DNA of 64,000 bases, taken from contig JBBARC010000007.1 of the NCBI GenBank assembly GCA_040400005.1, positions 1 through 64,000 on the forward strand, written 5' to 3'. Shown here one piece after another: positions 44,299 to 54,203 of the stretch. Within the stretch, counting starts at the first letter, position 1, and the number at the start of each line of letters is the position of its first letter. The notes below the pieces were generated by a model, which searched no databases, had not been told where the DNA came from, and saw only the letters and a list, made by a program, of their open reading frames with translations. The position numbers and the translations under genes were made by a program. The stretch comes from JBBARC01 sp040400005. Its GTDB lineage: Bacteria; Pseudomonadota; Alphaproteobacteria; Acetobacterales; Acetobacteraceae.

Positions 44299-45171
44299 AT
44301 GGCATCAGCGGCAGAAAGGGTATTGTGGCGCCGGCCGCGCTTGGCCATTGCGGCGTTGGCAGCTCTTCCTGCCGCCTGGTTTCTGGGGTTTTATCTGGCG
44401 GCCTTGGCGGCACTGTTTGTGTCGTCATTCTGGTCGGTCGATCAGCTTTCGGGCGAGTTACTGCCCGGCTGGTCGCTGGATAATTTTCGCACGCTGCTCA
44501 CCGAACCAACCTACCGCATCGTTGCCCAGCGCACCTTGTTTCTTTCGGCGGCGGTTACCATCACCGATGCGCTGCTCGCTTGGCCTTTTGCCTACTACAT
44601 GGCACGTGCTGCCAGCCCACGCGGCCGTGCGGCGCTAATGGCGGCGGTTATGCTGCCATTGTGGTCTAGCTATCTTGCCCGCGTTTACGCCTGGCGCCTG
44701 ATATTGTCGCATGACGGCGCGCTCAACTGGGCGCTGCATCTGGTGGGGCTGCCATCACAGAGTTTTGCTTATACTAACTGGGCGATGTGGGTGGTGTTTT
44801 CCTATCTGTGGCTGCCCTTTATGATCTTGCCGGTCTATGCGGCCATGGAACGTATCCCGCAATCTTTGCTGGAAGCATCAGATGACCTCGGCGCCGGCAG
44901 CTTTATGACGATACGCCGTATTGTTGTGCCAATGGTGCTGCCCGGTCTTGTTGCTGGTTCCATCTTCACTTTTTCGCTTACGTTGGGCGATTTCATCACC
45001 CCCATGCTGGTGGGCGGCCCTAGCTCAGATTTTATTGGGAACGTTGTTTATACCAGTGTCGGGGTTGCCAATAACGTGCCGTTTGCTGCCGCCTACGCGG
45101 TGTTGCCGCTACTAGTTATGGCGTTCTACTTGATGATCGCACGCCGCACCGGCGCGTTTGAGGCACTATGA
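44299..45171 (+). CDS. Polyamine-type ABC transporter permease 1 (PotB/YdcU-like)
   Basis: I chose ATG 44299, 8 bases after the binding-protein stop, over a TTG start inside the previous gene. The 290-residue product has six predicted helices and the EAA loop LLEASDDLGAGSFMTIRRIV that contacts the ATPase. The preceding segment, YLWLPFMILPVYAAMERIPQ, is characteristic of PotB. It pairs with the next gene. Confidence 0.9.
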   Translation: MASAAERVLWRRPRLAIAALAALPAAWFLGFYLAALAALFVSSFWSVDQLSGELLPGWSLDNFRTLLTEPTYRIVAQRTLFLSAAVTITDALLAWPFAYYMARAASPRGRAALMAAVMLPLWSSYLARVYAWRLILSHDGALNWALHLVGLPSQSFAYTNWAMWVVFSYLWLPFMILPVYAAMERIPQSLLEASDDLGAGSFMTIRRIVVPMVLPGLVAGSIFTFSLTLGDFITPMLVGGPSSDFIGNVVYTSVGVANNVPFAAAYAVLPLLVMAFYLMIARRTGAFEAL

Positions 45172-45989
45172 GCCGCGCCATCACAACCGCCCGGCCGGGT
45201 AAAGCGATGGCGACCGCTGCCCTTACCATTGCGGCTGGTGCTGTGTTGCTGTTCCTGGTTATACCCATCGCCATCATCCTGGCGTACGCGTTCTCCGCCT
45301 CTCCCGTGCAAAGCTGGCCAATTCCCGCCTTCACGCTGCACTGGTTCACCGATACTTTCGCCGATGAAGAGATCCGTGCAGCATTCGTTCTATCAGTACA
45401 GGTCGCTGCCCTTTCCACTGTGATCTCGCTCGTGCTTGGCACACTGGCCGCTTTCGCTGTCAGCCGGATGCAATCCGCCGCCCGTGAGGCGGTTTCCTTC
45501 GTGCTTATTCTGCCCATTGCGTTGCCAGGTATCCTCACCGGTATGGCGCTAAACGCTTATTTTGTGGCGATCAACATGCCACTAAATTTCACCACAATTG
45601 TCATTGGCCACGCCACTTTCTGCATCGTTATTGTTTACAACAATGTCCTTGCCCGGTTGCGCCGCCTGCCCCGCAGCCTTGCCGAAGCCTCCGCCGATCT
45701 AGGGGCCAGCCCGGCCATGACTTTTCGCCGCGTATTGCTGCCCATGCTTGCCAGTGCCATCGGCGCCGGCGGGCTGCTGGCCTTCGCACTCTCGTTTGAT
45801 GAAGTCATTGTCACCACCTTTACCGCCGGCGTGCAAACCACACTACCCCTATGGATCCTCGGCGCCATTCGCCTCGGGCAACGGCTGCCAGAAGTGAATG
45901 TGGTGGTTTTCTGCGTTATTGTTATGACGCTTATTCCCGTATTTCTGGCGCAGCGGCTTATGGGAGATTCGGGGAGTTTGCATAAATAG
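45168..45989 (+). CDS. Polyamine-type ABC transporter permease 2 (PotC/YdcV-like)
   Basis: The 273-residue inner-membrane protein has six helices and the EAA loop SLAEASADLGASPAMTFRRV. Its sequence after the loop (AGGLLAFALSFDEVIVTTFT) is typical of PotC/YdcV. It overlaps the first permease by 4 bases and closes the operon. A family A composite element follows immediately. Confidence 0.92.
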   Translation: MSRAITTARPGKAMATAALTIAAGAVLLFLVIPIAIILAYAFSASPVQSWPIPAFTLHWFTDTFADEEIRAAFVLSVQVAALSTVISLVLGTLAAFAVSRMQSAAREAVSFVLILPIALPGILTGMALNAYFVAINMPLNFTTIVIGHATFCIVIVYNNVLARLRRLPRSLAEASADLGASPAMTFRRVLLPMLASAIGAGGLLAFALSFDEVIVTTFTAGVQTTLPLWILGAIRLGQRLPEVNVVVFCVIVMTLIPVFLAQRLMGDSGSLHK

Positions 45990-45994
45990 AAGCA

Positions 45995-46131
45995 GGAACT
46001 TTCTTTTTCTGAAGAAAAAGAAACAAAAAAACTTTTACTAATTGGGTTCGGAATTCGCGGTGGCAGGGAAGCCCCAGGCCCAGCATAATAAAAGTCTTTT
46101 GCTTCTTTTCTTCAGAAAAGAAGGTTCTTCA
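45995..46131. repeat. Family A composite element (best-preserved unit)
   Basis: A reverse half (45995-46038) and a forward half (46086-46131) face each other across the spacer TTCGGAATTCGCGGTGGCA... and ...GCCCCAGGCCCAGCATA. It lies between the convergent ABC permease and LysR genes and would be suitable as a two-way transcript end. Confidence 0.92.
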
Positions 46132-46143
46132 CCTTACCTTTTT

Positions 46144-47103
46144 CTAAAACTTCAAAGCACTACCAAGCCAAGTGCTGTGGGTGGCAAGCGCCGGGACAAC
46201 CTGTGTTTGCAGCGCCAGGCGTGCGATAGCGGCAAGCCTATCGGGTGCGCGGCCGAGTTCTCTGGCGCGAGCGATGAGGGTTAGCGTGCGGGTGAGGGTT
46301 GGTGTGGTTAGGCGGTGGATATCCACGGCGGCGAGGGGCACGCCGGATTCGTATAGGCACAGGGGTGTGGTGATGGCAAAGCCTAAGCCGCGCGCGACAG
46401 AGTCTGTCAGGCCCAGCGGTGTTTCGAATTCAAGTGTGCGGGCGGGTTCTAGGCGCAGGCGGCGCAGGTGGCGTTCTATTTCTATGCCAGTGCGGCTGCG
46501 GCTGGCATAGCGCAGCATGGGCAGGCGGGCGGAAATTTCGGCCAGTGTAACTGGGCCGGTGTGTTTTGGGCAGATGAATACGTAGGGTTCGCGGCAAATC
46601 GGCAGGCGCACCACGGCGGCGAGATCGGCTTGTTCATCGGCGCCTAAAAACACATCTAGGCGGCGGGTGAGCAGGGCGCTGGCATGGTCATCGGTTAGGC
46701 CGGCGCGGAAGGTGGCGTGGTCAGCGAGCTGGCCAATTTCGGCTGCCAGCGCGCCGGTGACCGCGCGCGAGAGGCTATCCACCAGGCCAATGCGCAGGGT
46801 TGCCACCCGGCCATCGCGGGTTTGGCGCATGAGTGGTGCGATTTGGCGGGCATCATCCAGCAGGGCACGGGCGCGTTCGAACAGCACCAGCCCGGCGGCT
46901 GTGGGGCCTAGCGGGCGGGTGCGGCGGTCTAGCAGGGTAAGCCCGCTTTTACTTTCCATATCGGCGATTGTTTGCGAAACAGCAGGCTGGGTAAGGCCCA
47001 GGGCGCGGGCGGCGGCCGACATGGTTCCGCTATCGCAGACGGCCAGAAACACTTCAAGGCCACGCAGATCAAACGGTAAGGGCAGGGGGGTGGGTGTTTC
47101 CAT
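46144..47103 (-). CDS. LysR family transcriptional regulator
   Basis: The 319-residue regulator has the N-terminal winged helix LEVFLAVCDSGTMSAAARAL followed by GLTQPAVSQTIADMESKSG. A periplasmic-binding-like effector domain follows (TLRIGLVDSLSRAVTGALA). It is divergent from soxB with 51 bases between starts, so it is the likely regulator of the sarcosine oxidase operon. The T-N11-A operator could not be fixed by eye. Confidence 0.9.
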   Translation of the reverse strand: METPTPLPLPFDLRGLEVFLAVCDSGTMSAAARALGLTQPAVSQTIADMESKSGLTLLDRRTRPLGPTAAGLVLFERARALLDDARQIAPLMRQTRDGRVATLRIGLVDSLSRAVTGALAAEIGQLADHATFRAGLTDDHASALLTRRLDVFLGADEQADLAAVVRLPICREPYVFICPKHTGPVTLAEISARLPMLRYASRSRTGIEIERHLRRLRLEPARTLEFETPLGLTDSVARGLGFAITTPLCLYESGVPLAAVDIHRLTTPTLTRTLTLIARARELGRAPDRLAAIARLALQTQVVPALATHSTWLGSALKF

Positions 47104-47154
47104 AACAAAATCTTATAGTGCAACTGCCGGTCATAGCGAGCTAGTAATAGGCTT

Positions 47155-48432
47155 ATGGCGAAATCACCGCAATCTGGCACTGACCGCTATTCCATTTTTA
47201 CCGTACTGCGCGAAGCTTTGCGCGGCCACACCGGTTGGCGCCCGGCTTGGCGCGAGGCTACACCCAAGCCGCGTTATGACGTGATCATTGTTGGCGGCGG
47301 CGGCCATGGCCTGGCCACCGCCTATTATCTGGCCCGCCGCCACGGCATTACCAATGTGGCGGTGGTGGAAAAGGGCTGGCTTGGCTCGGGCAACATCGGC
47401 CGCAATACCACCATTATCCGCTCTAACTACATGCTGCCGGGCAATGAGCCGTTTTACGAACATAGCATGAAGCTGTGGGAAGGGTTGGAACAGGATATCA
47501 ATTATAACGCGATGGTGAGCCAGCGTGGCATTATCAATTTGTGCCATTCTGATGCGCAGCGCGATGCGTACGCGCGCCGCGGTAATGCCATGCGGCTGCA
47601 TGGGGTAGATTCTGTTTTGCTTGATGCGGCTGGGGTAAAGCTGCATTTGCCGATGCTGGATTTCACTAACGCGCGGTTTCCTATTGTGGGTGGGCTGATG
47701 CAGCCGCGCGCCGGCACGGTGCGCCACGATGCGGTAGCCTGGGGCTATGCGCGCGCCGCCGACAGGCTAGGCGTGGATATCATTCAAAACTGTGAAGTCA
47801 CCGGCATTCGCCGTGAAGCCGGCCGTGTTGTGGGTTTGGAAACCGCACGCGGGTTTATTGGCGCCAATCGTGTCGGGCTGGCGTGCGCCGGCCATTCATC
47901 GCGGGTGGCGGAAATGGCAGATTTGCGGTTGCCAATTGAAAGCCACGCGCTGCAGGCGTTTGTGACAGAAGGTATTAAACCGTTCATTGATACCGTGGTA
48001 ACTTTTGGTGCGGGGCATTTTTACATCAGCCAGTCAGACAAAGGTGGCTTGGTGTTTGGCGGCGATATAGATGGTTATAACTCATACGCGCAGCGGGGTA
48101 ATTTGCCAACCGTGGAAGACGTTTGTGAAGGCGGCATGGCATTGATGCCGCAAATCGGCCGCCTGCGTCTGTTGCGCAGTTGGGGTGGCATTATGGATAT
48201 GTCGATGGATGGAAGCCCGATCATTGATCGCACACCGGTGGATGGCTTGTTTCTTAACGCTGGCTGGTGCTACGGCGGGTTTAAGGCAACGCCGGCCTCG
48301 GGCGATTGTTTCGCGCACCTCATCGCGACCGGCCAACCGCACAAAGTCGCCACCGCTTTTCGCCTTGATCGCTTTGCCTCCGGCCGGGTAATCGACGAAA
48401 AAGGTATGGGCGCTCAGCCCAACCTGCATTGA
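47155..48432 (+). CDS. soxB: Sarcosine oxidase subunit beta
   Basis: The 425-residue flavoprotein of heterotetrameric sarcosine oxidase has the FAD Rossmann motif DVIIVGGGGHGLATAYYLAR and GSGNIGRNTTIIRSNYML, diagnostic of SoxB. VGGLMQPRAGTVRHDAVAWG lies in the FMN/FAD interface region. It oxidises sarcosine at the covalent FMN and noncovalent FAD pair shared with the alpha subunit. It is the first gene of soxBDAG-purU-folD. Confidence 0.95.
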   Translation: MAKSPQSGTDRYSIFTVLREALRGHTGWRPAWREATPKPRYDVIIVGGGGHGLATAYYLARRHGITNVAVVEKGWLGSGNIGRNTTIIRSNYMLPGNEPFYEHSMKLWEGLEQDINYNAMVSQRGIINLCHSDAQRDAYARRGNAMRLHGVDSVLLDAAGVKLHLPMLDFTNARFPIVGGLMQPRAGTVRHDAVAWGYARAADRLGVDIIQNCEVTGIRREAGRVVGLETARGFIGANRVGLACAGHSSRVAEMADLRLPIESHALQAFVTEGIKPFIDTVVTFGAGHFYISQSDKGGLVFGGDIDGYNSYAQRGNLPTVEDVCEGGMALMPQIGRLRLLRSWGGIMDMSMDGSPIIDRTPVDGLFLNAGWCYGGFKATPASGDCFAHLIATGQPHKVATAFRLDRFASGRVIDEKGMGAQPNLH

Positions 48433-48442
48433 GGGCACCACC

Positions 48443-48724
48443 ATGCGTATAAACTGCCCCTGTTGCGGCGAACGCAGTTTGGAAGAATTCACCTATCTGG
48501 GTGATGCACGGAAAACGCGCCCGGCCGGCGATGCCGCCGCCGATGTATGGGTGGATTACGTCTATTTGCGTGAAAACCCCGGTGGCCGTCACAGCGAATT
48601 CTGGTATCATGGTAGCGGCTGCCAATCGTGGCTGGTGGTGGAACGCGATATGACCACACATGCGATCTTCGGGGTAAAATTTGCCCGCGATGCCGCCATT
48701 GCAGCCGTTGTCCACACATCATGA
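48443..48724 (+). CDS. soxD: Sarcosine oxidase subunit delta
   Basis: The 93-residue zinc-binding subunit starts MRINCPCCGERSLEEFTYLG. It continues with WVDYVYLRENPGGRHSEFWY followed by HGSGCQSWLVVERDM, the standard delta subunit. Three Cys and a His in these segments form the zinc site known for the family. Its stop overlaps the soxA start by 4 bases. Confidence 0.95.
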   Translation: MRINCPCCGERSLEEFTYLGDARKTRPAGDAAADVWVDYVYLRENPGGRHSEFWYHGSGCQSWLVVERDMTTHAIFGVKFARDAAIAAVVHTS

Positions 48725-51705
48725 CCCAGCTCTTTCGTGTCCCCAACGGCGGCCTTATAGACCGCGAAACCGCGGTGCAATTCGCCTTCGATGGTAAATC
48801 CTATCAAGGGTACGCCGGCGATACGCTGGCATCGGCCTTGCTCGCCAACGGTGTACGCCTGGTCGGCCGTTCGTTTAAATATCACCGCCCGCGCGGCATT
48901 TTGTCGGCTGGTGCCGAAGAACCCAACGCGTTGTGCGAATTGCGCGGCGGGGCCCGGCGCGAACCCAACACGCGCATGACCACGGCCGAAATTTTCGATG
49001 GCTTATGTGCCAATAGCCAAAATCGCTATCCGTCGCTAAATTTTGATTTGCTCGCGGTCATTAGCCTGGCGGGCCCAGTGTTTTCCGCTGGCTTCTACTA
49101 CAAAACCTTCATGTGGCCAGCATCATTTTGGGAAAAACTTTACGAGCCGATGATCCGCCGTGCGGCGGGTTTGGGCCGTGCCGCGCCAGCGCCAGATCCT
49201 GATACTTACGAAAAAGCAACGGCATTCTGCGATGTGCTTGTGATCGGCGCGGGTGCTGCCGGTATTGCCGCTGCCCTTGCCGCGGCGCACACCGGTGCGC
49301 GGGTCATTCTGTGCGAAGAAGATTTTGTCGCTGGCGGCCGCCTGCATGCCGATCGCCGGCAGATCAACGGTTATGCCGCATCGCAATGGGCCGATACCGC
49401 GCTTGCAGATTTGTGCGCTTTGCCGAATGTTACTCTGATGGTACGAACTGCTGTTGTTGCGGTTTATGATGGTGGCACCTACGCTGCCCTGCAACGCGTT
49501 AGCGACCATCTCATTACTCCCTTGCCGCACCAGCCGCGCCAGCGGCTGTGGCGTATCGTTGCCAAACACACCGTGCTTGCAGCAGGCGCAATTGAACGTC
49601 CGCTAGTGTTTGGTGGCAACGATAAGCCGGGTGTTATGCTGGCGGGCAGCGTGCGCACCTACATCAATCGCTTCGCCGTGCGCCCTGGCACGCGCGCCGT
49701 GGTGTTCGCCAATAACGATGATGCGGCGCGAACCGTTGCCGATCTTGCTGAAAGTGGCATAACCGTTGTCGCCTTCATCGATCCGCGGCCAGCCGCATCA
49801 GAATTTCTGCGGGCATCGCTTGCCACAAGCCGGGTGCCGCTGATCACTGGCGTGGTTGATCACGCCAGCGGTTTTTCAAAACTTAGCGCTGTTCATGTGC
49901 GCACGGAAAATGGCAAACTCGAGACACTGTCATGCGACCTACTGGCCATGTCGGGTGGTTTTATGCCCAACATTCACCTTACCACGCATCTTGGCGGCAA
50001 GCCGGTGTGGCAGGGCGATGTAGCGGCATTTGTGCCTGGCACGCTGCCGCCAACCATGCTCGTGGCAGGGGCTGCCACTGGTGAAGGCGGGCTTGCTGCT
50101 GGTATCGCCCAAGGTGCCCGCGCCGGGGCTGATGCCGCGCACTCCGCCGGTTTCGTGCCCGTACAATTTCCCGCCGCCATAACCGTTCTGTGCACTGATG
50201 ATGATGCGCTGGGCTTTGCGCCACTTTGGCATGTCGATGGCCGCGGCAAAGCTTTTATTGATTTTCAAAACGATGTCACGGCCACAGATGTGAAACTCGC
50301 GGCGGTCGAGGGTTTTCGGTCGGTTGAACATTTAAAACGCTACACAACCTTGGGCATGGCAACAGATCAGGGCAAAACGGCCAACGTCAATGGCCTCGCT
50401 CTGATGGCTGAAATTACTGAACGTACCATTGCCCAAACCGGCACCACGCGGTTCCGCCCGCCCTACGCACCGGTCGCCATCGGCGCACTCGCTGGGCACC
50501 ATCGCGGCGCGCATTTTCGCGCAACCCGCCTTACCCCCACTCACGCGTGGGCGACAGGGCAGGGGGCCGTATTCACCGATGCCGGGCAATGGAAACGGGC
50601 CCAGTATTTCCCCGCTGCCGCTGAAACCGATTGGCTAGATGCCACCATCCGCGAAGTGCGCTCAGTGCGCGCAAGCGTTGGTATTTGCGATGTTACCACC
50701 TTGGGCAAAATCGATATTCAAGGTGCCGATGCCGCTGAATTTCTTGAACACGTTTATACCAATTCGTGGAAAAATCTTGCCATTGGCCGCGCCCGCTACG
50801 GGCTGATGCTGCGCGAAGATGGGTTTGTGCTTGATGATGGCACCACTGCGCGCCTGTCTGATGATCGCTATATCATGACCACCACCACGGCGAATGCAGC
50901 ACGGGTGTTTCAGCACCTCGAATTCTGCCGTCAGGTGCTGTGGTCTGGCTACGATGTGCACCTTATTTCGGCAACCGAGGCGTGGGCCCAAATCGCCGTA
51001 GCCGGCCCCCGCGCGCGCGAGGTTCTGCGCAAACTGATAGACCCAGCATACGACATTTCCAACGAGGCGTTCCCCTATATGGCGGCAGGGGAGGTAACTT
51101 TGTGTGGCGGCGTGATGGGGCGGCTGTTCCGCCTTTCATTTTCGGGGGAGCTGGCCTACGAAATCGCCGTGCCCGCCCGCTTTGGCCAAGCCCTGGCGGA
51201 GGCCCTCATGGCCGCTGGCGATGAATTTTCCATTACCCCATACGGGCTAGAAGCGCTGGCCGTTATGCGCATCGAAAAGGGCCATGCGGCCGGTGCGGAG
51301 CTTAACGGCACCACCACCGCGCATGATCTGGGTCTTGCCAAGTTGCTGTCGCGTAAAAAGGATTTTGTTGGCCGTGTTATGGCAGAGCGGCCCGCCCTAA
51401 CGGACGCCGCCCGCCCTGGACTGGTCGGGTTTCGCCCGCTCGATACAACCGCGCGGGTGCGCGGCGGGGCGCAATTTCTGCCGCCCACGGCCGATGCCAC
51501 CGCTGCCAATGCGCAGGGCCACGTTACATCGGCGGCATTCTCCCCGCATCTTGGCCAATGGATCGGCCTCGGCCTGCTCACCAATGGCGCCACCCGCCAC
51601 GGCGAAGTTTTACGCGCCTACGATCCGGTGCGTGGCAACGATACCCAGGTCGAAATTGTGCCGCCCGTGTTCTACGACGTCCAAGGAACCCGCCTGCATG
51701 GCTAA
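48721..51705 (+). CDS. soxA: Sarcosine oxidase subunit alpha
   Basis: The 994-residue subunit starts at ATG 48721. It has an N-terminal ferredoxin-like domain (AVQFAFDGKSYQGYAGDTLA, RSFKYHRPRGILSAGAEEPN). A nucleotide-binding domain follows (VLVIGAGAAGIAAALAAAHT), and a C-terminal aminomethyltransferase (GCV_T) half binds tetrahydrofolate (ICDVTTLGKIDIQGADAAEF). Formaldehyde from sarcosine is transferred to THF as 5,10-methylene-THF. Its length is normal. Confidence 0.95.
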   Translation: MTQLFRVPNGGLIDRETAVQFAFDGKSYQGYAGDTLASALLANGVRLVGRSFKYHRPRGILSAGAEEPNALCELRGGARREPNTRMTTAEIFDGLCANSQNRYPSLNFDLLAVISLAGPVFSAGFYYKTFMWPASFWEKLYEPMIRRAAGLGRAAPAPDPDTYEKATAFCDVLVIGAGAAGIAAALAAAHTGARVILCEEDFVAGGRLHADRRQINGYAASQWADTALADLCALPNVTLMVRTAVVAVYDGGTYAALQRVSDHLITPLPHQPRQRLWRIVAKHTVLAAGAIERPLVFGGNDKPGVMLAGSVRTYINRFAVRPGTRAVVFANNDDAARTVADLAESGITVVAFIDPRPAASEFLRASLATSRVPLITGVVDHASGFSKLSAVHVRTENGKLETLSCDLLAMSGGFMPNIHLTTHLGGKPVWQGDVAAFVPGTLPPTMLVAGAATGEGGLAAGIAQGARAGADAAHSAGFVPVQFPAAITVLCTDDDALGFAPLWHVDGRGKAFIDFQNDVTATDVKLAAVEGFRSVEHLKRYTTLGMATDQGKTANVNGLALMAEITERTIAQTGTTRFRPPYAPVAIGALAGHHRGAHFRATRLTPTHAWATGQGAVFTDAGQWKRAQYFPAAAETDWLDATIREVRSVRASVGICDVTTLGKIDIQGADAAEFLEHVYTNSWKNLAIGRARYGLMLREDGFVLDDGTTARLSDDRYIMTTTTANAARVFQHLEFCRQVLWSGYDVHLISATEAWAQIAVAGPRAREVLRKLIDPAYDISNEAFPYMAAGEVTLCGGVMGRLFRLSFSGELAYEIAVPARFGQALAEALMAAGDEFSITPYGLEALAVMRIEKGHAAGAELNGTTTAHDLGLAKLLSRKKDFVGRVMAERPALTDAARPGLVGFRPLDTTARVRGGAQFLPPTADATAANAQGHVTSAAFSPHLGQWIGLGLLTNGATRHGEVLRAYDPVRGNDTQVEIVPPVFYDVQGTRLHG

Positions 51706-52324
51706 CCCGCAATCCGCACCCAGCCTGGCCGCCGTATCCGCCGTGGCCGCGCTTACGGCACCCGCACCACATGGCAACATCGGCGTCGCTATCAGCGAAA
51801 TTGTCCCGTCTATCGTAAGCCTCGCCGCCCGTGCGGGCCACCAGGCAGACCTTGCCGCAGCTATTGCAGCCAGCGCCGGCGCCACCCTGCCGCCGCCTGG
51901 CCACATTAGCCACAGTGCTGATCTTAGCTTTTTGGGTGTCGCCCCTGGCCGCTGGTTTGTGATCGCACCGCCCGCGCCGCCGGCATTGCTGGAATTCACG
52001 CTGCGCCAGGCGCTGGGCGCGTACGCCACATTGACCGACCAAACCGATGGCCGCGCCGTGCTGCGCATCAATGGCCCTGCCGCCGTGGCAACCCTTGCCA
52101 AGCTGGTACCGCTCGATTTGCATCCCAGTGTCTTTGGTGCTGGCCGGGTTGCTCAAACCATTGCCAGCCACATCAACATCATGATCTGGCGCAACGGCGC
52201 CGGGCAAAGTTTCGATATCGCAGTGTTTCGTGGTTTTGCGTTAAGCTTTGCCGAAAGCCTTATCGCATCTGCAGCCGAATTTGGCGTAAGCTTCACCCCA
52301 AATCTTGAAGGACCCGCGCCGTGA
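51698..52324 (+). CDS. soxG: Sarcosine oxidase subunit gamma
   Basis: The 208-residue subunit overlaps soxA by 8 bases. It has [33 protein letters not shown], and [20 protein letters not shown], the GCV_T-like gamma-subunit fold. It completes the heterotetramer with the preceding three products. Its stop overlaps the purU start by 4 bases. Confidence 0.92.
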   Translation: MANPQSAPSLAAVSAVAALTAPAPHGNIGVAISEIVPSIVSLAARAGHQADLAAAIAASAGATLPPPGHISHSADLSFLGVAPGRWFVIAPPAPPALLEFTLRQALGAYATLTDQTDGRAVLRINGPAAVATLAKLVPLDLHPSVFGAGRVAQTIASHINIMIWRNGAGQSFDIAVFRGFALSFAESLIASAAEFGVSFTPNLEGPAP

Positions 52325-53247
52325 CCGAATCCGCCAAATCGCTTGCGTCAAAATTCACCGCTGCCACCATTCCCGCCGGCACCGAACAGCCAGCCAAAAC
52401 CCGGCTGATTCTCACACTATCCTGCCCTAATCGCCCCGGCATTGTGGCAGCTGTCAGCACCTTGATCAGCGAATTGGGCGGCGATATCCGCGAAGCCCAG
52501 CAATTCGACGATCCCGAAACCGGCCGCTTTTTTATGCGCACAGTGCTCGATATCGCAACCGCCAACGCAGAACGGTTACAGGAAAAATTCGCCACTATCG
52601 CTGCCCATTTTACCATGAGTTGGAAAGTGTCCGACCTGGTCAAACCCAAACGCGTGCTACTGCTGGTATCCAAATTTGATCATTGCTTGGTTGATCTTCT
52701 GTACCGCTGGGGCATTGGCGAATTGCCGATGGTGCCGGTCGGTATTGTTTCCAACCACCCACGCGAGGCCTACGGCAACGCAAATTTTTATGGCATTCCG
52801 TTCCAGTATTTGCCGGTCGATAAATCCACTAAAATGGAACAAGAGGCCGCCATCTGGCAGGCTGTTAAAGACAGCAATGCCGATCTTGTAGTGCTGGCGC
52901 GCTATATGCAGGTGCTGTCAGATGGTCTCTCCGCCAAGCTCAGCGGCCGCTGCATTAACATTCACCATAGTTTTTTGCCTGGCTTTAAGGGCGCCAAACC
53001 GTATCACCAGGCCCATTCACGCGGGGTTAAGCTCATGGGGGCCACCGCCCATTACGTGACATCAGACCTCGATGAAGGCCCGATCATCGAACAAGATGTA
53101 GAGCGCATAAGCCATAACGACACCCCCGATGATCTGGTGCGCAAAGGCCGCGATATCGAACGCCGTGTGCTGGCCCGCGCGGTGCGCTATCATCTCGCCG
53201 ATCGCGTGTTGATCAACGGCCACAAAACTGTGGTATTCGGTGAATAA
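52321..53247 (+). CDS. purU: Formyltetrahydrofolate deformylase
   Basis: The 308-residue enzyme (GTG start 52321) hydrolyses 10-formyl-THF to formate and THF. An N-terminal ACT domain ([20 protein letters not shown]) precedes the formyltransferase domain. The latter has [20 protein letters not shown], the catalytic [19 protein letters not shown], and [19 protein letters not shown]. It is in the sarcosine operon, where it regenerates free THF from the C1 product. Confidence 0.94.
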   Translation: MTESAKSLASKFTAATIPAGTEQPAKTRLILTLSCPNRPGIVAAVSTLISELGGDIREAQQFDDPETGRFFMRTVLDIATANAERLQEKFATIAAHFTMSWKVSDLVKPKRVLLLVSKFDHCLVDLLYRWGIGELPMVPVGIVSNHPREAYGNANFYGIPFQYLPVDKSTKMEQEAAIWQAVKDSNADLVVLARYMQVLSDGLSAKLSGRCINIHHSFLPGFKGAKPYHQAHSRGVKLMGATAHYVTSDLDEGPIIEQDVERISHNDTPDDLVRKGRDIERRVLARAVRYHLADRVLINGHKTVVFGE

Positions 53248-53282
53248 ACGGTGCCGCGTCGCGCCCTGCCGGAGTGTTCGCT

Positions 53283-54197
53283 ATGACCCAGATACCAGAT
53301 CTGCAACCCAAAAGCACCGCAACCATTATCGATGGCAAGGCGGCGGCGCAAAAATTGGTTGGTAGCATCGCCAGCGCCACCGCTGGCCTTATCGCGAGCA
53401 CCGGCATCACCCCAGGTTTGGCCGTGGTGCTGGTGGGCGATGATCCGGCAAGCCAAGTTTATGTACGCAACAAACATCGCACAACTTTGGCCGCCGGCAT
53501 GAACTCTTTCGAACATCGCCTGCCGGCAAGCACCGCCCAGCACAGTTTGCTCGCCTTAATCGATACTTTAAACGCTGACCCCGCCGTGCACGGAATTTTG
53601 GTGCAACTGCCGCTTCCCGCAACCATCAACACCGCCGCAATAGTGGCAGCAATCAATCCCGATAAAGATGTCGATGGTCTTCACGTGGTCAATGCTGGCC
53701 GTCTGGCCTTGGGCCTACCCGGCATGGTGCCCTGCACGCCTCTGGGCTGCATCATCGTTTTACGCGAAACCCTGGGCACACTCAGCGGCCTTCATGCGGT
53801 GGTGATTGGCCGCTCGCATCTGGTTGGCAAACCGGTGGCACAGTTGCTGCTGGCGCAAGATTGCACCGTGACCATCGCCCATTCACGCAGCCGCGATTTG
53901 CCTACGATCTGCCGCAGCGCCGATATTCTGGTTGCGGCTGTCGGACGGCCGAACATGGTGCAGGGCGATTGGATAAAACCGGGTGCAACGGTCATTGATG
54001 TTGGCATCAACCGCGTTGCCATGCCCGATGGTAAATCGCGCTTGGTGGGGGATGTGAATTATGCCCAGGCGCTAGGCGTTGCCGGCGCCATTACCCCGGT
54101 GCCAGGCGGGGTTGGCCCCATGACCATCGCCTGCCTGCTGCGCAATACGCTCACTGCTGCGCGTTACGCTGCAGGCATTGCGGATAGCCCGCTCTAG
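53283..54197 (+). CDS. folD: Methylene-THF dehydrogenase/cyclohydrolase
   Basis: The 304-residue bifunctional enzyme (ATG 53283) converts 5,10-methylene-THF to 10-formyl-THF with NADP. Motifs are [17 protein letters not shown] (catalytic lysine), [36 protein letters not shown] and [19 protein letters not shown]. With PurU it forms the route from sarcosine-derived C1 to formate. It is the last gene of the operon. Confidence 0.95.
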   Translation: MTQIPDLQPKSTATIIDGKAAAQKLVGSIASATAGLIASTGITPGLAVVLVGDDPASQVYVRNKHRTTLAAGMNSFEHRLPASTAQHSLLALIDTLNADPAVHGILVQLPLPATINTAAIVAAINPDKDVDGLHVVNAGRLALGLPGMVPCTPLGCIIVLRETLGTLSGLHAVVIGRSHLVGKPVAQLLLAQDCTVTIAHSRSRDLPTICRSADILVAAVGRPNMVQGDWIKPGATVIDVGINRVAMPDGKSRLVGDVNYAQALGVAGAITPVPGGVGPMTIACLLRNTLTAARYAAGIADSPL

Positions 54198-54203
54198 CGG
54201 CCG

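Noticed and set aside
53248..53282. A possible glycine or THF riboswitch before folD
   Set aside because: Only 35 bases separate purU and folD, too short for either aptamer.
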